DNA from: Rhizomicrobium palustre | GTDB lineage: Bacteria; Pseudomonadota; Alphaproteobacteria; Micropepsales; Micropepsaceae | DNA length: 64,000 bases | Direction of reading: 5' to 3' | Assembly (NCBI RefSeq): GCF_011761565.1 | Contig: NZ_JAASRM010000001.1 | Span: 2,108,139 to 2,172,138 of the forward strand | In this document: piece after piece, positions 44,478 to 53,964 of the stretch | Position numbering within the stretch: the stretch's first letter is position 1 | Layout of the letters: the number at the start of each line of letters is the position of its first letter | Translations under genes and position numbers: made by a program | Notes under the pieces: model-generated | What the model was told of the DNA's origin: nothing | What the model saw: only the letters and a program-made list of their open reading frames with translations | The model's database searches: none

Positions 44478-44578
44478 GACCTCCCCCTTGCGGGGAGGTC
44501 GACGCGCGCAGCGGAGCGAGCACGTCGGGTGGGGGCACGCCTCCATCCGCTTCCCCCCACCCGAAATGGGTGAGGGCG
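44478..44578. repeat. Intergenic palindromic element
   Basis: Two stacked hairpins: GACCTCCCC-CTTGC-GGGGAGGTC (44478-44500) and CGGGTGGGG / CCCCACCCG (44526-44534 with 44555-44563). The layout gggaggtcga-stem-gtcgggtgggg is like the elements at 14.3 and 15.7 kb. Confidence 0.7.
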
Positions 44579-44579
44579 T

Positions 44580-45248
44580 TTAGGCCTGCGCCATCTTCAT
44601 CGCAGCTTCGGGAAGCTCGGCCGTGGCGGTGATAAGGCCATCGGCACCCGCGCTGGTCAGCTCGTCGCGTGAGCCATATCCCCACAAGGCGCCCAGCGAT
44701 CGCATGTCGTTGGCCTTGGCGCCGAGGATGTCATAGCGGCGATCGCCGACCATGACGCAATGCGCGGGCTTCAGATCGTGCCGCGCGATGATATGCGCGA
44801 GAAGCTCGGGCTTGTGATCCAGAGACCCGTCATCGACGGAGCCATACATTTCTTCAAAGAAATGGGTGAGGCCAAGATGCTCCAAAATCCGCTTGGCGAA
44901 TTGCACCCGCTTGCCGGTCGCCAGGAATAGCCGCGCGCCCGATTGGCGAAGCGTGGTCAGCGCCGTTTCAATGCCGGGATAGGGCGGGCTTTGGAAGAGG
45001 CCGCGGACGCTATACTCGGCGCGATAGGCCTTCACGGCTTCCGCGATGCGATCATCGCCAAAGGGCTTCAAGAGCGTGCCCATGATCACTTCGATCGGCG
45101 GGCCGATGATGCCAGAAAAATCCTGCGTCAGATCAAGTTCGTGCCCAAGCGTGGCGAGCGCAACTTTGCAGCTCGATAAGATTCCCGGCTCGGAATCGAT
45201 CAGCGTGCCGTCAAGGTCGAGGAGTACGGTGGGGGTATCGTCAGACAT
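44580..45248 (-). CDS. HAD-superfamily hydrolase, phosphoglycolate-phosphatase-like
   Basis: 222 residues. Motif I is DLDGTLIDS (nucleophile and acid/base Asp), motif II is the FLATGK Thr, and motif III/IV is the Lys near LDHKPEL with MVGDRRYDI. The cap is the helical type-1 cap. It is of the Gph/PpaX group that removes phosphate from small phosphorylated compounds. The substrate is not readable. A single gene beside the TauE-type permease on the same strand. Confidence 0.82.
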   Translation of the reverse strand: MSDDTPTVLLDLDGTLIDSEPGILSSCKVALATLGHELDLTQDFSGIIGPPIEVIMGTLLKPFGDDRIAEAVKAYRAEYSVRGLFQSPPYPGIETALTTLRQSGARLFLATGKRVQFAKRILEHLGLTHFFEEMYGSVDDGSLDHKPELLAHIIARHDLKPAHCVMVGDRRYDILGAKANDMRSLGALWGYGSRDELTSAGADGLITATAELPEAAMKMAQA

Positions 45249-45278
45249 GGCGGCCTATAGCATGACCTGCCGCGCGTC

Positions 45279-46064
45279 TCACCCGGTAATGATGCCCCAC
45301 CACGACGCCAATGTGCCGTTCTGCCAGAGCAGGCGCACACTCATGCCAAGGCTGGTTACAATCAAAAGTGGCTTGATCAGGCCGGTGCCGTGCTTCAACA
45401 CCATGCGCGCGCCGATCTGCCCGCCTGCAACCATGCCGCACGCCATCACCAGTGCGAAAGGCCAGACGATATGGCCTTTGACGAGAAAGAAGATCAGCGC
45501 GCCAAAATTGCTCATCAGGTTGTAGAGCTTGGCTTGGATGGTGGCTTGATCGAGCGAAAACCCTGCCAGCGCCACAAGCCCAAGCGCGAAAAACGTGCCT
45601 GTGCCAGGGCCGAAAAATCCGTCATAGGCGGCGACCAGGGGTACCAGTGTGAGCGCGACGGTAGAAAACGAAAATCGCGGCGCGCGTTGCTCTTTGCCGA
45701 AATCCGCGCTGAGCAGCAGCCAGCCGCAAATCGCCATCAAGAGAAACGGCACCAAGGCTTTCAACAGGCTGGGATCGATCAGGCTGACATAGGCCGCGCC
45801 GCACATCGCACCAAACATGGAGAGTAGCGCTGGGCGCCATAACAGGCGCACATGCAGCTTGCCCGCGCGCCAGAAATGATAGGTGGCGCTGAGCGAGGAG
45901 AAGATCGCCTGCATCTTATTGGTGGCGAGCGCCGAGACCGGCGGAATGCCTGTCGCCATCAATCCCGGCACGGTCAAAAGCCCGCCGCCGCCCGCCATGG
46001 CATCGATAGTGCCTGCCACCAAGGCCAGCACGAACAAACCCGCAAGCTGCAGAGGATCAACCAT
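45279..46064 (-). CDS. TauE/SafE family permease (YfcA-like)
   Basis: 261 residues with about eight membrane helices in two related halves. The family signature AGTIDAMAGGGGLLTVPGL (19-37) and the later YDGFFGPGTGTF (146-157) are both present. The family exports sulfite, sulfoacetate or related anions across the inner membrane. YfcA-type members have no confirmed substrate. It ends 30 bases before the HAD gene start. Confidence 0.87.
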   Translation of the reverse strand: MVDPLQLAGLFVLALVAGTIDAMAGGGGLLTVPGLMATGIPPVSALATNKMQAIFSSLSATYHFWRAGKLHVRLLWRPALLSMFGAMCGAAYVSLIDPSLLKALVPFLLMAICGWLLLSADFGKEQRAPRFSFSTVALTLVPLVAAYDGFFGPGTGTFFALGLVALAGFSLDQATIQAKLYNLMSNFGALIFFLVKGHIVWPFALVMACGMVAGGQIGARMVLKHGTGLIKPLLIVTSLGMSVRLLWQNGTLASWWGIITG

Positions 46065-46136
46065 CTCCCACCTATTTCAGAGGGGGCGATGAGGGGCAAG
46101 GAAAAAGCCCCTGCGGTATGAGGTCTGCCACCTCTT

Positions 46137-46245
46137 CGTCATGGCCGGGCTCCGACCCGGCCATCCAGTCGGTGGAAGAGACTGGCACAACGGAGAAAGC
46201 GGTGCGGCGCATTCATGGATGGCCGGGTCGGAGCCCGGCCGTGAC
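46137..46245. repeat. Long inverted repeat (31-bp arms)
   Basis: The arm at 46137-46167 and the arm at 46215-46245 are reverse complements with one mismatch, each containing GGCCGGG..CCGACCC. A 47-base loop separates them. It lies between the TauE-type gene and mltB and codes for nothing evident. Confidence 0.85.
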
Positions 46246-46264
46246 GGATAGGTTGAGGTGCGGA

Positions 46265-47566
46265 TTAGGGCGTCGCCGTCTTGCTCTTTGCTTCCATCGC
46301 GATTTGGGTGAGAATCTCGGCGGTGGCGAAACCATCGGCGGGCAGGGCGTGGGCCTTCTGCCAGGCGCGGACTGCGGCGCGGGATTTGGCGCCGATCAGC
46401 CCATCCACCTTGCCAATATCAAAGCCGAGCTTTGTCAGGCTGTCCTGCAAGGCGAGGCGCTCATCGCGCGACAAGGGGGCGAGATCGCGCGGCCAAGCCC
46501 CCGCCACGGGTGCGGTGGGAGATGCGCCAGCCGCTGCCGCTTTCAGTTGATCGCCCAAGAGACACACCGCCAAGGCGTAGGAGGCGGCGTTGTTATATTT
46601 CAGCACGCTTTTGAAGTTAGGGAAGACCAGGAAGGCGGGGCCGCGCGCGCCAGCCGGAAGAAAGAGCGACGCCGGATCGCCCGATTGGGGCAGTTCGGTT
46701 CCGGCGGCGGTCTTCACTCCGGCCTTGGTCCAGGCGGAGACGGGCTTGGTGATGTCGAGATCGGCTTCTTCATAGGCAAAGCCGGGGGGCAGGGTGACTT
46801 CATAGCCCCAAGGCTTTCCGGCCACCCATCCCGCCCGGGAGAGGACATTGGCGGTGGAGGCCAGGGCGTCAGCCACATTCAGCCAAAGATCGATTCTGCC
46901 GTCGCCATCCCCGTCCACGGCGCTGGAGAGAAATGTGGTGGGCACAAATTGGGTTTGGCCAAAGGCGCCCGCCCAGGAGCTGGTCATGGCGGCGGGATCG
47001 TAATGCTCCTGCTCGGCCATTTTGAGGGCGGCGAGGAGCTGGGGCCGGGCGTAATCGATGCGCGGGCCCGCATAGGCCAGAGTCGCGAGCGCCTCGACCA
47101 TCTTGTAGCTGCCGGCGCCCCGCCCATAATCGCTCTCATTTCCCCAGATAGAGGTGAGAATCTCCGCTGGAACGCCATATCTTGTGGAAATCTTGCTGAT
47201 CGCCTCTTCGTTAGCGCTCATCGCCGCACGGCCATCCGAAACCCGTCGCGGCGATACCGCGCTATCGAGATAGGCCCAGATCGGTTTGGAGAATTCCGGC
47301 TGGTTGAGGTTACGGTCCTCCACCTTCTGATTGCGACTGATTCCCGCCACCGCCTGGTCATAGGTAGCCGCCGAAATCCCCGCCGCCAGCGCCTGGGGGC
47401 GGAAATCCAGCAAAAAGGCCTGAAAAGCCTGATCCTCCGCCAGCGGGGAGGGGGTAGGCACCGGCACGCCCGCCGCACCCGAAATTGTCGCCCCTTGCGC
47501 CCCATAAGAGGCGGCTATCAGGGCCAAAGATAAGAGATAGGCTAGAAATAGGACAACGCCACGCAC
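46265..47566 (-). CDS. Lytic murein transglycosylase, MltB-like, with peptidoglycan-binding domain
   Basis: 433 residues from a GTG start with AGGGGG in front, and a signal peptide (about 1-26). The SLT family 3 catalytic domain (about 45-340) has the catalytic E144 in IWGNESDYG, and AGAFGQTQFVPTTFL further on. A peptidoglycan-binding-1 domain (about 370-428, RLALQDSLTKLGFDIG...DGLIG) closes the protein. It cleaves the MurNAc-GlcNAc bond in the periplasm, with 1,6-anhydro products. It is divergent from rpmJ. Confidence 0.92.
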   Translation of the reverse strand: MRGVVLFLAYLLSLALIAASYGAQGATISGAAGVPVPTPSPLAEDQAFQAFLLDFRPQALAAGISAATYDQAVAGISRNQKVEDRNLNQPEFSKPIWAYLDSAVSPRRVSDGRAAMSANEEAISKISTRYGVPAEILTSIWGNESDYGRGAGSYKMVEALATLAYAGPRIDYARPQLLAALKMAEQEHYDPAAMTSSWAGAFGQTQFVPTTFLSSAVDGDGDGRIDLWLNVADALASTANVLSRAGWVAGKPWGYEVTLPPGFAYEEADLDITKPVSAWTKAGVKTAAGTELPQSGDPASLFLPAGARGPAFLVFPNFKSVLKYNNAASYALAVCLLGDQLKAAAAGASPTAPVAGAWPRDLAPLSRDERLALQDSLTKLGFDIGKVDGLIGAKSRAAVRAWQKAHALPADGFATAEILTQIAMEAKSKTATP

Positions 47567-47658
47567 AATACTCGCGCCCCCTTGGCTTAAATTGGGTCAT
47601 TTCCCGCGCCTTCCCTATAGACCACAGGCCCCTCGGTTTTGCGACGAAAACCCCACAG

Positions 47659-47687
47659 TTGACACCTCATGCCCTGCCGACTAGAAC
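47659..47687 (+). promoter_or_regulatory. Promoter of rpmJ
   Basis: Perfect -35 TTGACA (47659-47664), 17-base spacer, -10 TAGAAC (47682-47687). It lies about 60 bases before the start codon. Confidence 0.7.
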
Positions 47688-47744
47688 CGCGCCTCCTTGG
47701 GCGGGACCACTCGCGCAAATGTCTGGAATTTCAAAAGGCGTGCC

Positions 47745-47870
47745 ATGAAGATCCGTAACTCCCTCCGCTCGCTCAAGGCCCGCGACAAGGACTGTCGCGT
47801 GATCCGCCGCCGCGGCCGCACCTATGTCATCAACAAGAAGAACCCCCGCTTCAAAGCGCGCCAGGGCTAA
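47745..47870 (+). CDS. rpmJ: 50S ribosomal protein L36
   Basis: 41 residues starting [17 protein letters not shown] and ending NPRFKARQG. This is the long L36 form, which has one Cys and no full zinc ribbon (the 'C-minus' or YkgO-like type). It binds 23S rRNA in the large subunit. AAGGCG precedes the ATG, and a good promoter lies upstream. Strongly basic, as expected. Confidence 0.95.
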   Translation: MKIRNSLRSLKARDKDCRVIRRRGRTYVINKKNPRFKARQG

Positions 47871-47946
47871 TCGCGACAGTTAATTCGGGGCCATGTCCCG
47901 GGTTACAAGCTGTTGCGCGCTTTTCTGGCTGCGCTAGGCTTGTGTG

Positions 47947-48504
47947 ATGCGTATCTTGGCTTTCTTTGCCGCATGTCTGTTTACGGCTGGCGCCCTCGCG
48001 GCGCCGCCGGGCAAGCCTGCGCCACAGTCCTTCTTGGATAAGCTCCTCGGCCAGCTTAAAACGGTCGAGAATGCCGAAGATGCCAAGCCGCTGGAGACTC
48101 AGATTCTCGCGGCTTTTTTGAATTCCGGCAGTCCTAGCATCGATCTTCTCATGGGGCGGGCTTCGGCCGCGCTCACGGCTGGCAACAAAGACGTTGCCCG
48201 CCACCTCTATGAGTCTGTCACCAGCATCGCGCCCCATTACGCCGAGGGTTGGCATAAGCGCGGCCTGATGCAGTCCGAGGCGGGCGATGACGGCGCCGCT
48301 ATGGTGTCGCTGCAAAAGGCGGTGGAACTGAATCCGCGCCATTTCGCGGCCATGGCTGAGTTGGGCGAGATGCTGGAGGATTATGGCGACAAGGCCGGTG
48401 CCTTGAAGATGTATCGCCGGGCCATCGCTCTCGATCCTCAATACGAGGGTTTGCAGCGCCATATCGATGGGCTATCGCGCGAAGTCGAAGGGCAGGGGAT
48501 TTAG
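47947..48504 (+). CDS. Secreted TPR protein
   Basis: 185 residues with a signal peptide (about 1-18, ending ALA). Two to three TPR units (about 65-170) are visible, e.g. AGNKDVARHLYESVTSIAPHYAEGW and DKAGALKMYRRAIALDPQYEG. The GTG immediately before the ATG gives one more codon. No catalytic motif. Probably a periplasmic scaffold; its partner is unknown. It lies 108 bases upstream of the octaheme cytochrome gene. Confidence 0.75.
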   Translation: MRILAFFAACLFTAGALAAPPGKPAPQSFLDKLLGQLKTVENAEDAKPLETQILAAFLNSGSPSIDLLMGRASAALTAGNKDVARHLYESVTSIAPHYAEGWHKRGLMQSEAGDDGAAMVSLQKAVELNPRHFAAMAELGEMLEDYGDKAGALKMYRRAIALDPQYEGLQRHIDGLSREVEGQGI

Positions 48505-48612
48505 CTCAGCATATACACACGTCCACAACCCAGGATTTCTATCGTTTGTTGCTTTCGCGACAAGCGGGGATTGCGGTAATAATGAGGCAAGCTGATTTAC
48601 TGGGGGCTTGCC

Positions 48613-50151
48613 ATGCGAGCAGCGGCTTATGTTTTTTCGGCATTAGCTTTAGGGCTGTTGCTGCTGTTCACGGTGGCGCCTTCAAGTTTTGAAGCCCTCG
48701 CCAAGCCGCAAGCCAAAGCGGCGGCACAGGCGGCGCCCAAGGCCGCTGCCAAGCCGAGCTATCATTCGCCCTTCGCCAAGGTGAACGAGACCTGCATCAC
48801 CTGCCACAAGGCGCTGCATCCCGCCCTCGTTTCCGAATGGCATGACAGCGAGCACGCCAAGCAGGGCATCGGCTGTTTCGATTGCCATAAGGCCGATAAA
48901 TCCGACCCGGACGCCTTCGAGCATAACGGTTCCACCATTGCGGTGATCGTCTCCCCGAAGGATTGCGGCCAGTGCCATCAGAAAGAAGTCGCGCAGCAGG
49001 CGGGCAGCCATCACGCCAAGGCCGCCGACATTCTGAACTCGGTCGACAATTTCTTAGGCGATGTGATCGGCGGCCCGCCCGCGGTGGCGGCGGGTTGTCA
49101 GCAATGCCATGGCTCGACCGTGAAGGTGCTGCCGGGCGGCAAGTTTGAGCCCGCAACCTGGCCGAACACGGGTATCGGCCGCATCAATCCGGATGGCAGT
49201 GCGGGCAGTTGCTCGGCTTGTCATACCCGTCACGCCTTCTCCAAAGCGCAAGCGCGCATGCCGGAAAGCTGCGGTAAGTGCCACTTGGGTCCCGACCATC
49301 CGCAGATCGAGGTCTATAACGAATCCAAGCATGGCATTCTGTGGTCGGCCAACAAGGATCGCCTGAACATCAACAGCAAAGCCTGGATTCCGGGCGTCGA
49401 CTACATGGCGGCCCCGTCTTGCGCGACCTGCCATATGGGGGCCACGCGCGGCCAACCGGTGACCCATGATGTCGGCACCCGGCTTAGCTGGACCTTGCGC
49501 CCCGCGATCTCGACCAAGATCAATCTTGTCGAATTTGACGATGGCTCAAAGACCGATATCCCGGAAGGCAAGCCTTTGCCGAAGGTGGGCGATAGCGTTG
49601 CGGGTAAGGACGGTAAGGCGCGCAAAGTCACCCAGGTGATGCATTGGGACGACCGGCGCAATCAGATGAAAGACGTCTGCACCTCTTGCCATGCGGGCGG
49701 GCAGGTGGAGGGCTTCTATAAGCAGTTCGATGATCTCGTCGACCTCTATGACGACAAATTCGCCAAGCCCGCCGCCGATATCATGTCGGAACTCTATAAG
49801 GCGAAGAAGCTCTCGCAGGCGCCGATGGATGAGAAACTTGAATGGACCTATTTCGAGCTTTGGCATCATGAAGGCCGCCGTGCGCGCCATGGTGCGGCGA
49901 TGTCGGGCCCGGATTACGCCTGGTGGCACGGCACCTATGAGGTGGCGCAGAGCTTCTACTTCAAATTCCTGCCCGAGGTGAAAGAGGTCGCAGGCGATGA
50001 ACTCTATAAGCAGCTGATGGACAAATACGTCTACAGCCAACCCGGCCATCGCTGGTTGAAAGACGGCATGAGCAAAGAGCAGCTTCAGAAGATTCAGGAG
50101 TTCTATCGCCAGCGCTATGGCGATCAGAATACAGGCCGCCCAGTGCCGTAA
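48613..50151 (+). CDS. Octaheme cytochrome c, hydroxylamine-oxidoreductase (HAO) family
   Basis: 512 residues. A signal sequence or anchor (about 1-30) is followed by eight CxxCH haem sites, at residues 61, 88, 118, 162, 200, 220, 270 and 356, and a helical C-terminal part (about 365-510). The arrangement, with seven haems in the first half and the eighth after a long insert, is that of HAO/octaheme proteins. Family members oxidise hydroxylamine or hydrazine, or run in reverse on nitrite. Which of these applies depends on a Tyr cross-linked to haem 4 that I cannot place without an alignment. No partner cytochrome or quinone-linked gene is adjacent. Confidence 0.82.
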   Translation: MRAAAYVFSALALGLLLLFTVAPSSFEALAKPQAKAAAQAAPKAAAKPSYHSPFAKVNETCITCHKALHPALVSEWHDSEHAKQGIGCFDCHKADKSDPDAFEHNGSTIAVIVSPKDCGQCHQKEVAQQAGSHHAKAADILNSVDNFLGDVIGGPPAVAAGCQQCHGSTVKVLPGGKFEPATWPNTGIGRINPDGSAGSCSACHTRHAFSKAQARMPESCGKCHLGPDHPQIEVYNESKHGILWSANKDRLNINSKAWIPGVDYMAAPSCATCHMGATRGQPVTHDVGTRLSWTLRPAISTKINLVEFDDGSKTDIPEGKPLPKVGDSVAGKDGKARKVTQVMHWDDRRNQMKDVCTSCHAGGQVEGFYKQFDDLVDLYDDKFAKPAADIMSELYKAKKLSQAPMDEKLEWTYFELWHHEGRRARHGAAMSGPDYAWWHGTYEVAQSFYFKFLPEVKEVAGDELYKQLMDKYVYSQPGHRWLKDGMSKEQLQKIQEFYRQRYGDQNTGRPVP

Positions 50152-50162
50152 ACACGGACCAT

Positions 50163-50194
50163 AAAAAAAGGGCGCCGTTGCTGGCGCCCTTTTG
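50163..50194. terminator. Bidirectional terminator between the octaheme cytochrome and the chemoreceptor
   Basis: GGGCGCC (50170-50176) / GGCGCCC (50183-50189), with A7 on the left and TTTT on the right, so it serves both converging genes. Confidence 0.85.
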
Positions 50195-50213
50195 ATTTAG
50201 GCAGAGCAATCGC

Positions 50214-52091
50214 TCAGAACTCTTCCCAATCGTTCTGCGGCGCGGCCTCGGCAACCGCCACCGCCGCGGCTGTGCGGCTGTGACCGGCGGGCTGGAGCGC
50301 CACCGCTTTGCGCGCGGGTGTGGGGCGCGTTGCGACGGGTGCGGGGCGTGCCACGACAGGGGCTGCAGCCCGCGTCTCGCCGACCGAGAAAAATTGGACC
50401 ATCTGGGTTAGGGCTTTGGTCTCGCTAGCAAGGTTGCGCGAGGCAGCGGTGGATTCTTCCACCATGGCGGCGTTCTGCTGGGTGACCTGATCCATCTGGC
50501 TGATGGCGGCATTGACCTGTTCGATGCCGGTGGATTGCTGCTCAGCGGCTTGGGCCATTTCACCGACGAGACCATTGATCTCCAGCACCTGATCGACAAT
50601 GCGCTTCAAGGCTTGACCGGTCTCGCCGACATATTTCACGCCCTCGCCGACATGGGCGCTGGAGGTTGCGATAAGACCTTTGATCTGCTTGGCCGCTTCG
50701 GAGGAGCGCTGGGCGAGCGCGCGCACCTCGCTTGCCACCACGGCAAAGCCCCTGCCCGCATCGCCAGCGCGCGCCGCTTCAACGCCCGCATTCAAGGCCA
50801 GAAGATTGGTCTGGAAGGCGATCTCGTCGATCACGCCAATGATGTCGGTGATCTGCTGCGAGGATTGGGCAATGGCATCCATCGCCGTCACCGCGGTCTT
50901 CACAACCTGTCCGCTGCTTTCGGCAGCCTGTTTGGCGACTGTCGCGCTGCGCGAGGCCTCGCGGGCATTGCTGGCCGTCTTTTTGACGGTGACGGTGATC
51001 TCTTCCAGCGCGGCAGCGGTCTCTTCAAGGGAGGCGGCCTGCTGTTCGGTGCGGCGCGACAGGTCATCGGCGGCGCTCGAAATCTCGTCGGCGTTGCCTG
51101 CGATTTGGTGGCTGGTGTCGAGCACGTTCTTCACCGTGTCCTGCATCCGCTCCATCGCGCTGTTGAAGTCACCCTTCAACTTGGCAAAGGCGCCCGAAAG
51201 ATTTGCCGTGACGCGATGGGTGAGATCGCCGCGCGCCAAATGATCAAGCCCTGCGCCAATGGAGGAGACAATCACCTTCGTCTGCTCTTCCTTGGCGCGC
51301 TCAGCTTCAAGAAGCTGGTCTTTGAAGCTGGTCATTGCTTCGGCCAGCTTGCCGATTTCGTCTTTTTGATCAGCATGAGGCACATGCGCTTGAAGATGGC
51401 CGCGCGCCAATTCACTCATCGCCTCGGTCATGGTCGTGAGCGGTTTGGAAATACCCCGTACCAGGACAATCGCGGCCACGACGCAGAGGCTGGCTGCCAC
51501 GATGAGCGCTATAAGAATAAGGATCCTGGCGATCGCATAGGTCTGGGCACCTTTGTTGCCCGCCGCGATACCGGCGGCGCGATTAAAGGCGACGTCCTTC
51601 TCAACACTTGCGATAAAGACGGTATACTTGGCGCGCATCTCACCCAGGAAGAAGGCGACACCGGCATCACGGCCTTGAGTCTTGATGATCTCGTCCAGCC
51701 GGTCCTGAAGCGGCTCATACTCCTGCCTGGTTGCTACGATCTTGTCGGCGAGTGCGCGCTCTTCGCCATCATCGATGCTGGCGGCGTATTTGGCCCAATA
51801 GGCATCGGCTTCGGCGCGGTAGCGGGCGATGGATTTTGTCATGGCCACCCGCTGGGCGTCTGTCGACGCCATGGCGAAATTGGCCTGGGCAACCCGCGCG
51901 CGGGTCATGTTGTATTCGAATTGGCTGAGATCGCCGAGACCGGGCAGCCAGTTATCCCTTACTTCGACGGAATTATTGTTCACCTCTGAGAGGCTTGCGA
52001 CGGCGAAGAGGCCGAGCCCGATCGTCACCGCCAATAGCAGCGCGAAAACGCCCCATAGCTTTTTACTGACTGCTACATCTTTAAATCGCAC
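50214..52091 (-). CDS. Methyl-accepting chemotaxis protein
   Basis: 625 residues from a GTG at 52091 preceded by GAGGAC; an ATG-led extension to 52145 is less likely. A membrane helix (about 10-33), a four-helix-bundle sensor domain (about 35-185), a second helix (about 190-212), a HAMP domain and a long cytoplasmic signalling coiled coil with the tip [21 protein letters not shown] are present. The protein ends NDWEEF, close to the CheR/CheB-docking NWETF pentapeptide of enteric receptors. The ligand is unknown. No other che gene is in the window. Confidence 0.93.
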   Translation of the reverse strand: MRFKDVAVSKKLWGVFALLLAVTIGLGLFAVASLSEVNNNSVEVRDNWLPGLGDLSQFEYNMTRARVAQANFAMASTDAQRVAMTKSIARYRAEADAYWAKYAASIDDGEERALADKIVATRQEYEPLQDRLDEIIKTQGRDAGVAFFLGEMRAKYTVFIASVEKDVAFNRAAGIAAGNKGAQTYAIARILILIALIVAASLCVVAAIVLVRGISKPLTTMTEAMSELARGHLQAHVPHADQKDEIGKLAEAMTSFKDQLLEAERAKEEQTKVIVSSIGAGLDHLARGDLTHRVTANLSGAFAKLKGDFNSAMERMQDTVKNVLDTSHQIAGNADEISSAADDLSRRTEQQAASLEETAAALEEITVTVKKTASNAREASRSATVAKQAAESSGQVVKTAVTAMDAIAQSSQQITDIIGVIDEIAFQTNLLALNAGVEAARAGDAGRGFAVVASEVRALAQRSSEAAKQIKGLIATSSAHVGEGVKYVGETGQALKRIVDQVLEINGLVGEMAQAAEQQSTGIEQVNAAISQMDQVTQQNAAMVEESTAASRNLASETKALTQMVQFFSVGETRAAAPVVARPAPVATRPTPARKAVALQPAGHSRTAAAVAVAEAAPQNDWEEF

Positions 52092-52521
52092 GGTAATGTC
52101 CTCGCGTGCCGGAATGCCTGCCGCGCGATAGAGCGCGGCGGACAAGCGCGGCGTTTTCCTGTGCTAGGGAAAATGCGGGTAGGAACTTTACGAATCTTAA
52201 GCGCGGCGTGTGGAATTGAACGCCAGGCACAACCTGCACGAAATGACGTTCCCTGTACTGAACGGCATTTTGTTCGTGTTGCAAACGACCTGCCCGAGGT
52301 GCGTCGTAAGTGACTGGAAAATTTGGCTTTCCCCATGTGCCAAAAGGGAGGACTTATTTTTGACGTGAACTTCCCGTTGAGCCAAAATCTGGCCTGTGGC
52401 GGTATGACGCGCCGTTGTCGTGCGGGATTTTCCGCATAGCCAGGATGGCTGGCCCAGCGATGAAACAAAAAGGGCGCGGGATGTGCTCCCGCGCCCTGAT
52501 CGATCTTCGCTTTCGCGAAAT
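52092..52521. other. Intergenic region between the chemoreceptor and pyk
   Basis: About 430 bases that hold the chemoreceptor promoter and the pyk terminator. I see no further gene, tRNA or repeat. Confidence 0.5.
52463..52496 (-). terminator. Rho-independent terminator of pyk
   Basis: GGGCGCGGGA (52472-52481) / TCCCGCGCCC (52487-52496). On the minus strand it is followed by TTTTTGTTT. Confidence 0.9.
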
Positions 52522-53946
52522 TTACTTCTGCGGGCCGACGAAGGCGACGCGCAGCATGTTGGTGGCGCCAGAGGTGCGTAAGGGCACGCCGGCGGTCACC
52601 ACGATGCGTTCACCGGGCTTGGCAAAGCCTTCGAGATAGGCAAAGCGCGTGGCGCGCTCGACCATATCGTCCAGGTCCTGGGCGTCGTCGGTGTAGATCG
52701 TGTGCAGACCCCACACCAGCGCCAGGCGGCGCGAGGCTTCGATGCGCGGGGTGAGCGCGATGATCGGGGCATCCGAACGTTCGCGGGCCGCACGAAGAGC
52801 CGTCGAACCGGAGTTCGTCCAGCAGACGATGGCACGGGCCTGGATGGTCTTGGTCACCTCGTGGACGGCCGCCATGATGGCGTCCGGCGTGGTGGATTCC
52901 GGCTCATTGCGTTTGCCTTCCATCTGGAGGACGTATTCCGGATCGCCTTCCACGGTGGTGGCAATGCGGTCCATCATGGTCACGGCTTCGATGGGATACT
53001 GACCGGCGGCGCTTTCGGCCGAGAGCATCACCGCATCGGCGCCGTCATAGACGGCGTTGGCGACGTCGGTCACTTCGGCGCGGGTCGGCACCGGCGCGGT
53101 GATCATCGATTCCAGCATCTGGGTCGCGACCACGACTGGCTTGCCGGCCTTGCGGGCGAGCTTGGTGATGTACTTCTGCTTGCCCGGCACTTCATTCATC
53201 GGCAGTTCCACGCCGAGATCGCCGCGGGCCACCATCAGAGCGTCGGAGACGTCGAGGATTTCCGGCAGCCATTCGATGGCGCGGGGCTTTTCGATCTTGG
53301 CAAGGCAGCCTGCGCGGCCGTTGACGATCTTCTTCAGATCGGCGACGTCGTCGGGGCGCTGCACGAAGGAGAGCGCGATCCAATCCACGCCCACCGCAAG
53401 CGCGGCGTCGAGGTCGGAGCGGTCCTTCGGCGTCATCGCCGGGATCGGCAGAACCGTATCGGGCAGGTTGACGCCCTTCTTGTTCTTCAGGAAGCCGTCA
53501 TTCATCACTTCGGCGATGGCGGTTTCTTTATCGACATCGACGATGTTGAGGCGGATCTTGCCGTCATCGACCAGGATGCTTTCGCCCGGCTGAATAGCTG
53601 CGAAGATTTCGGGATGCGGCACCGGAATGTCATCGCCGCTTTCGACGATGGACTTCAGGACGAGATGCAGCTTGTCGCCGCGATGCACTTCGCGCTGGCC
53701 GCCCGGCAGGGTGCCGAGACGGATCTTGGGACCCTGAAGGTCGGCGAGGATGCCGATTGGGCGGCCCACCGTCTCTTCGAGTTCGCGGATCATGCGATAG
53801 TATTCGGCAAGCTGCGAATGCGGCGTGTGGCTCATATTGATGCGGAACACGTCGGCGCCCGCTTCAAAGAGGGCCCTCAGCCGTTCGGGGGTCGAGCTGG
53901 CCGGGCCAAGCGTCGCGAGAATCTTTGTTTTACGTCTGCGCCTCAT
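52522..53946 (-). CDS. pyk: Pyruvate kinase
   Basis: 474 residues, the usual size. It starts RRRRKTKILATLGPAS. The substrate/Mg region KIEKPRAIEWLPEILDVSDALMVARGDLG and the K/ADP-binding AVMLSAESAAGQYP are intact. It makes ATP and pyruvate from phosphoenolpyruvate at the end of glycolysis or the Entner-Doudoroff route. It lies 18 bases downstream of the DUF1036 gene on the same strand, an arrangement shared by many alphaproteobacteria. Confidence 0.95.
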   Translation of the reverse strand: MRRRRKTKILATLGPASSTPERLRALFEAGADVFRINMSHTPHSQLAEYYRMIRELEETVGRPIGILADLQGPKIRLGTLPGGQREVHRGDKLHLVLKSIVESGDDIPVPHPEIFAAIQPGESILVDDGKIRLNIVDVDKETAIAEVMNDGFLKNKKGVNLPDTVLPIPAMTPKDRSDLDAALAVGVDWIALSFVQRPDDVADLKKIVNGRAGCLAKIEKPRAIEWLPEILDVSDALMVARGDLGVELPMNEVPGKQKYITKLARKAGKPVVVATQMLESMITAPVPTRAEVTDVANAVYDGADAVMLSAESAAGQYPIEAVTMMDRIATTVEGDPEYVLQMEGKRNEPESTTPDAIMAAVHEVTKTIQARAIVCWTNSGSTALRAARERSDAPIIALTPRIEASRRLALVWGLHTIYTDDAQDLDDMVERATRFAYLEGFAKPGERIVVTAGVPLRTSGATNMLRVAFVGPQK

Positions 53947-53964
53947 GAATCCTGTTCCGCGTTC

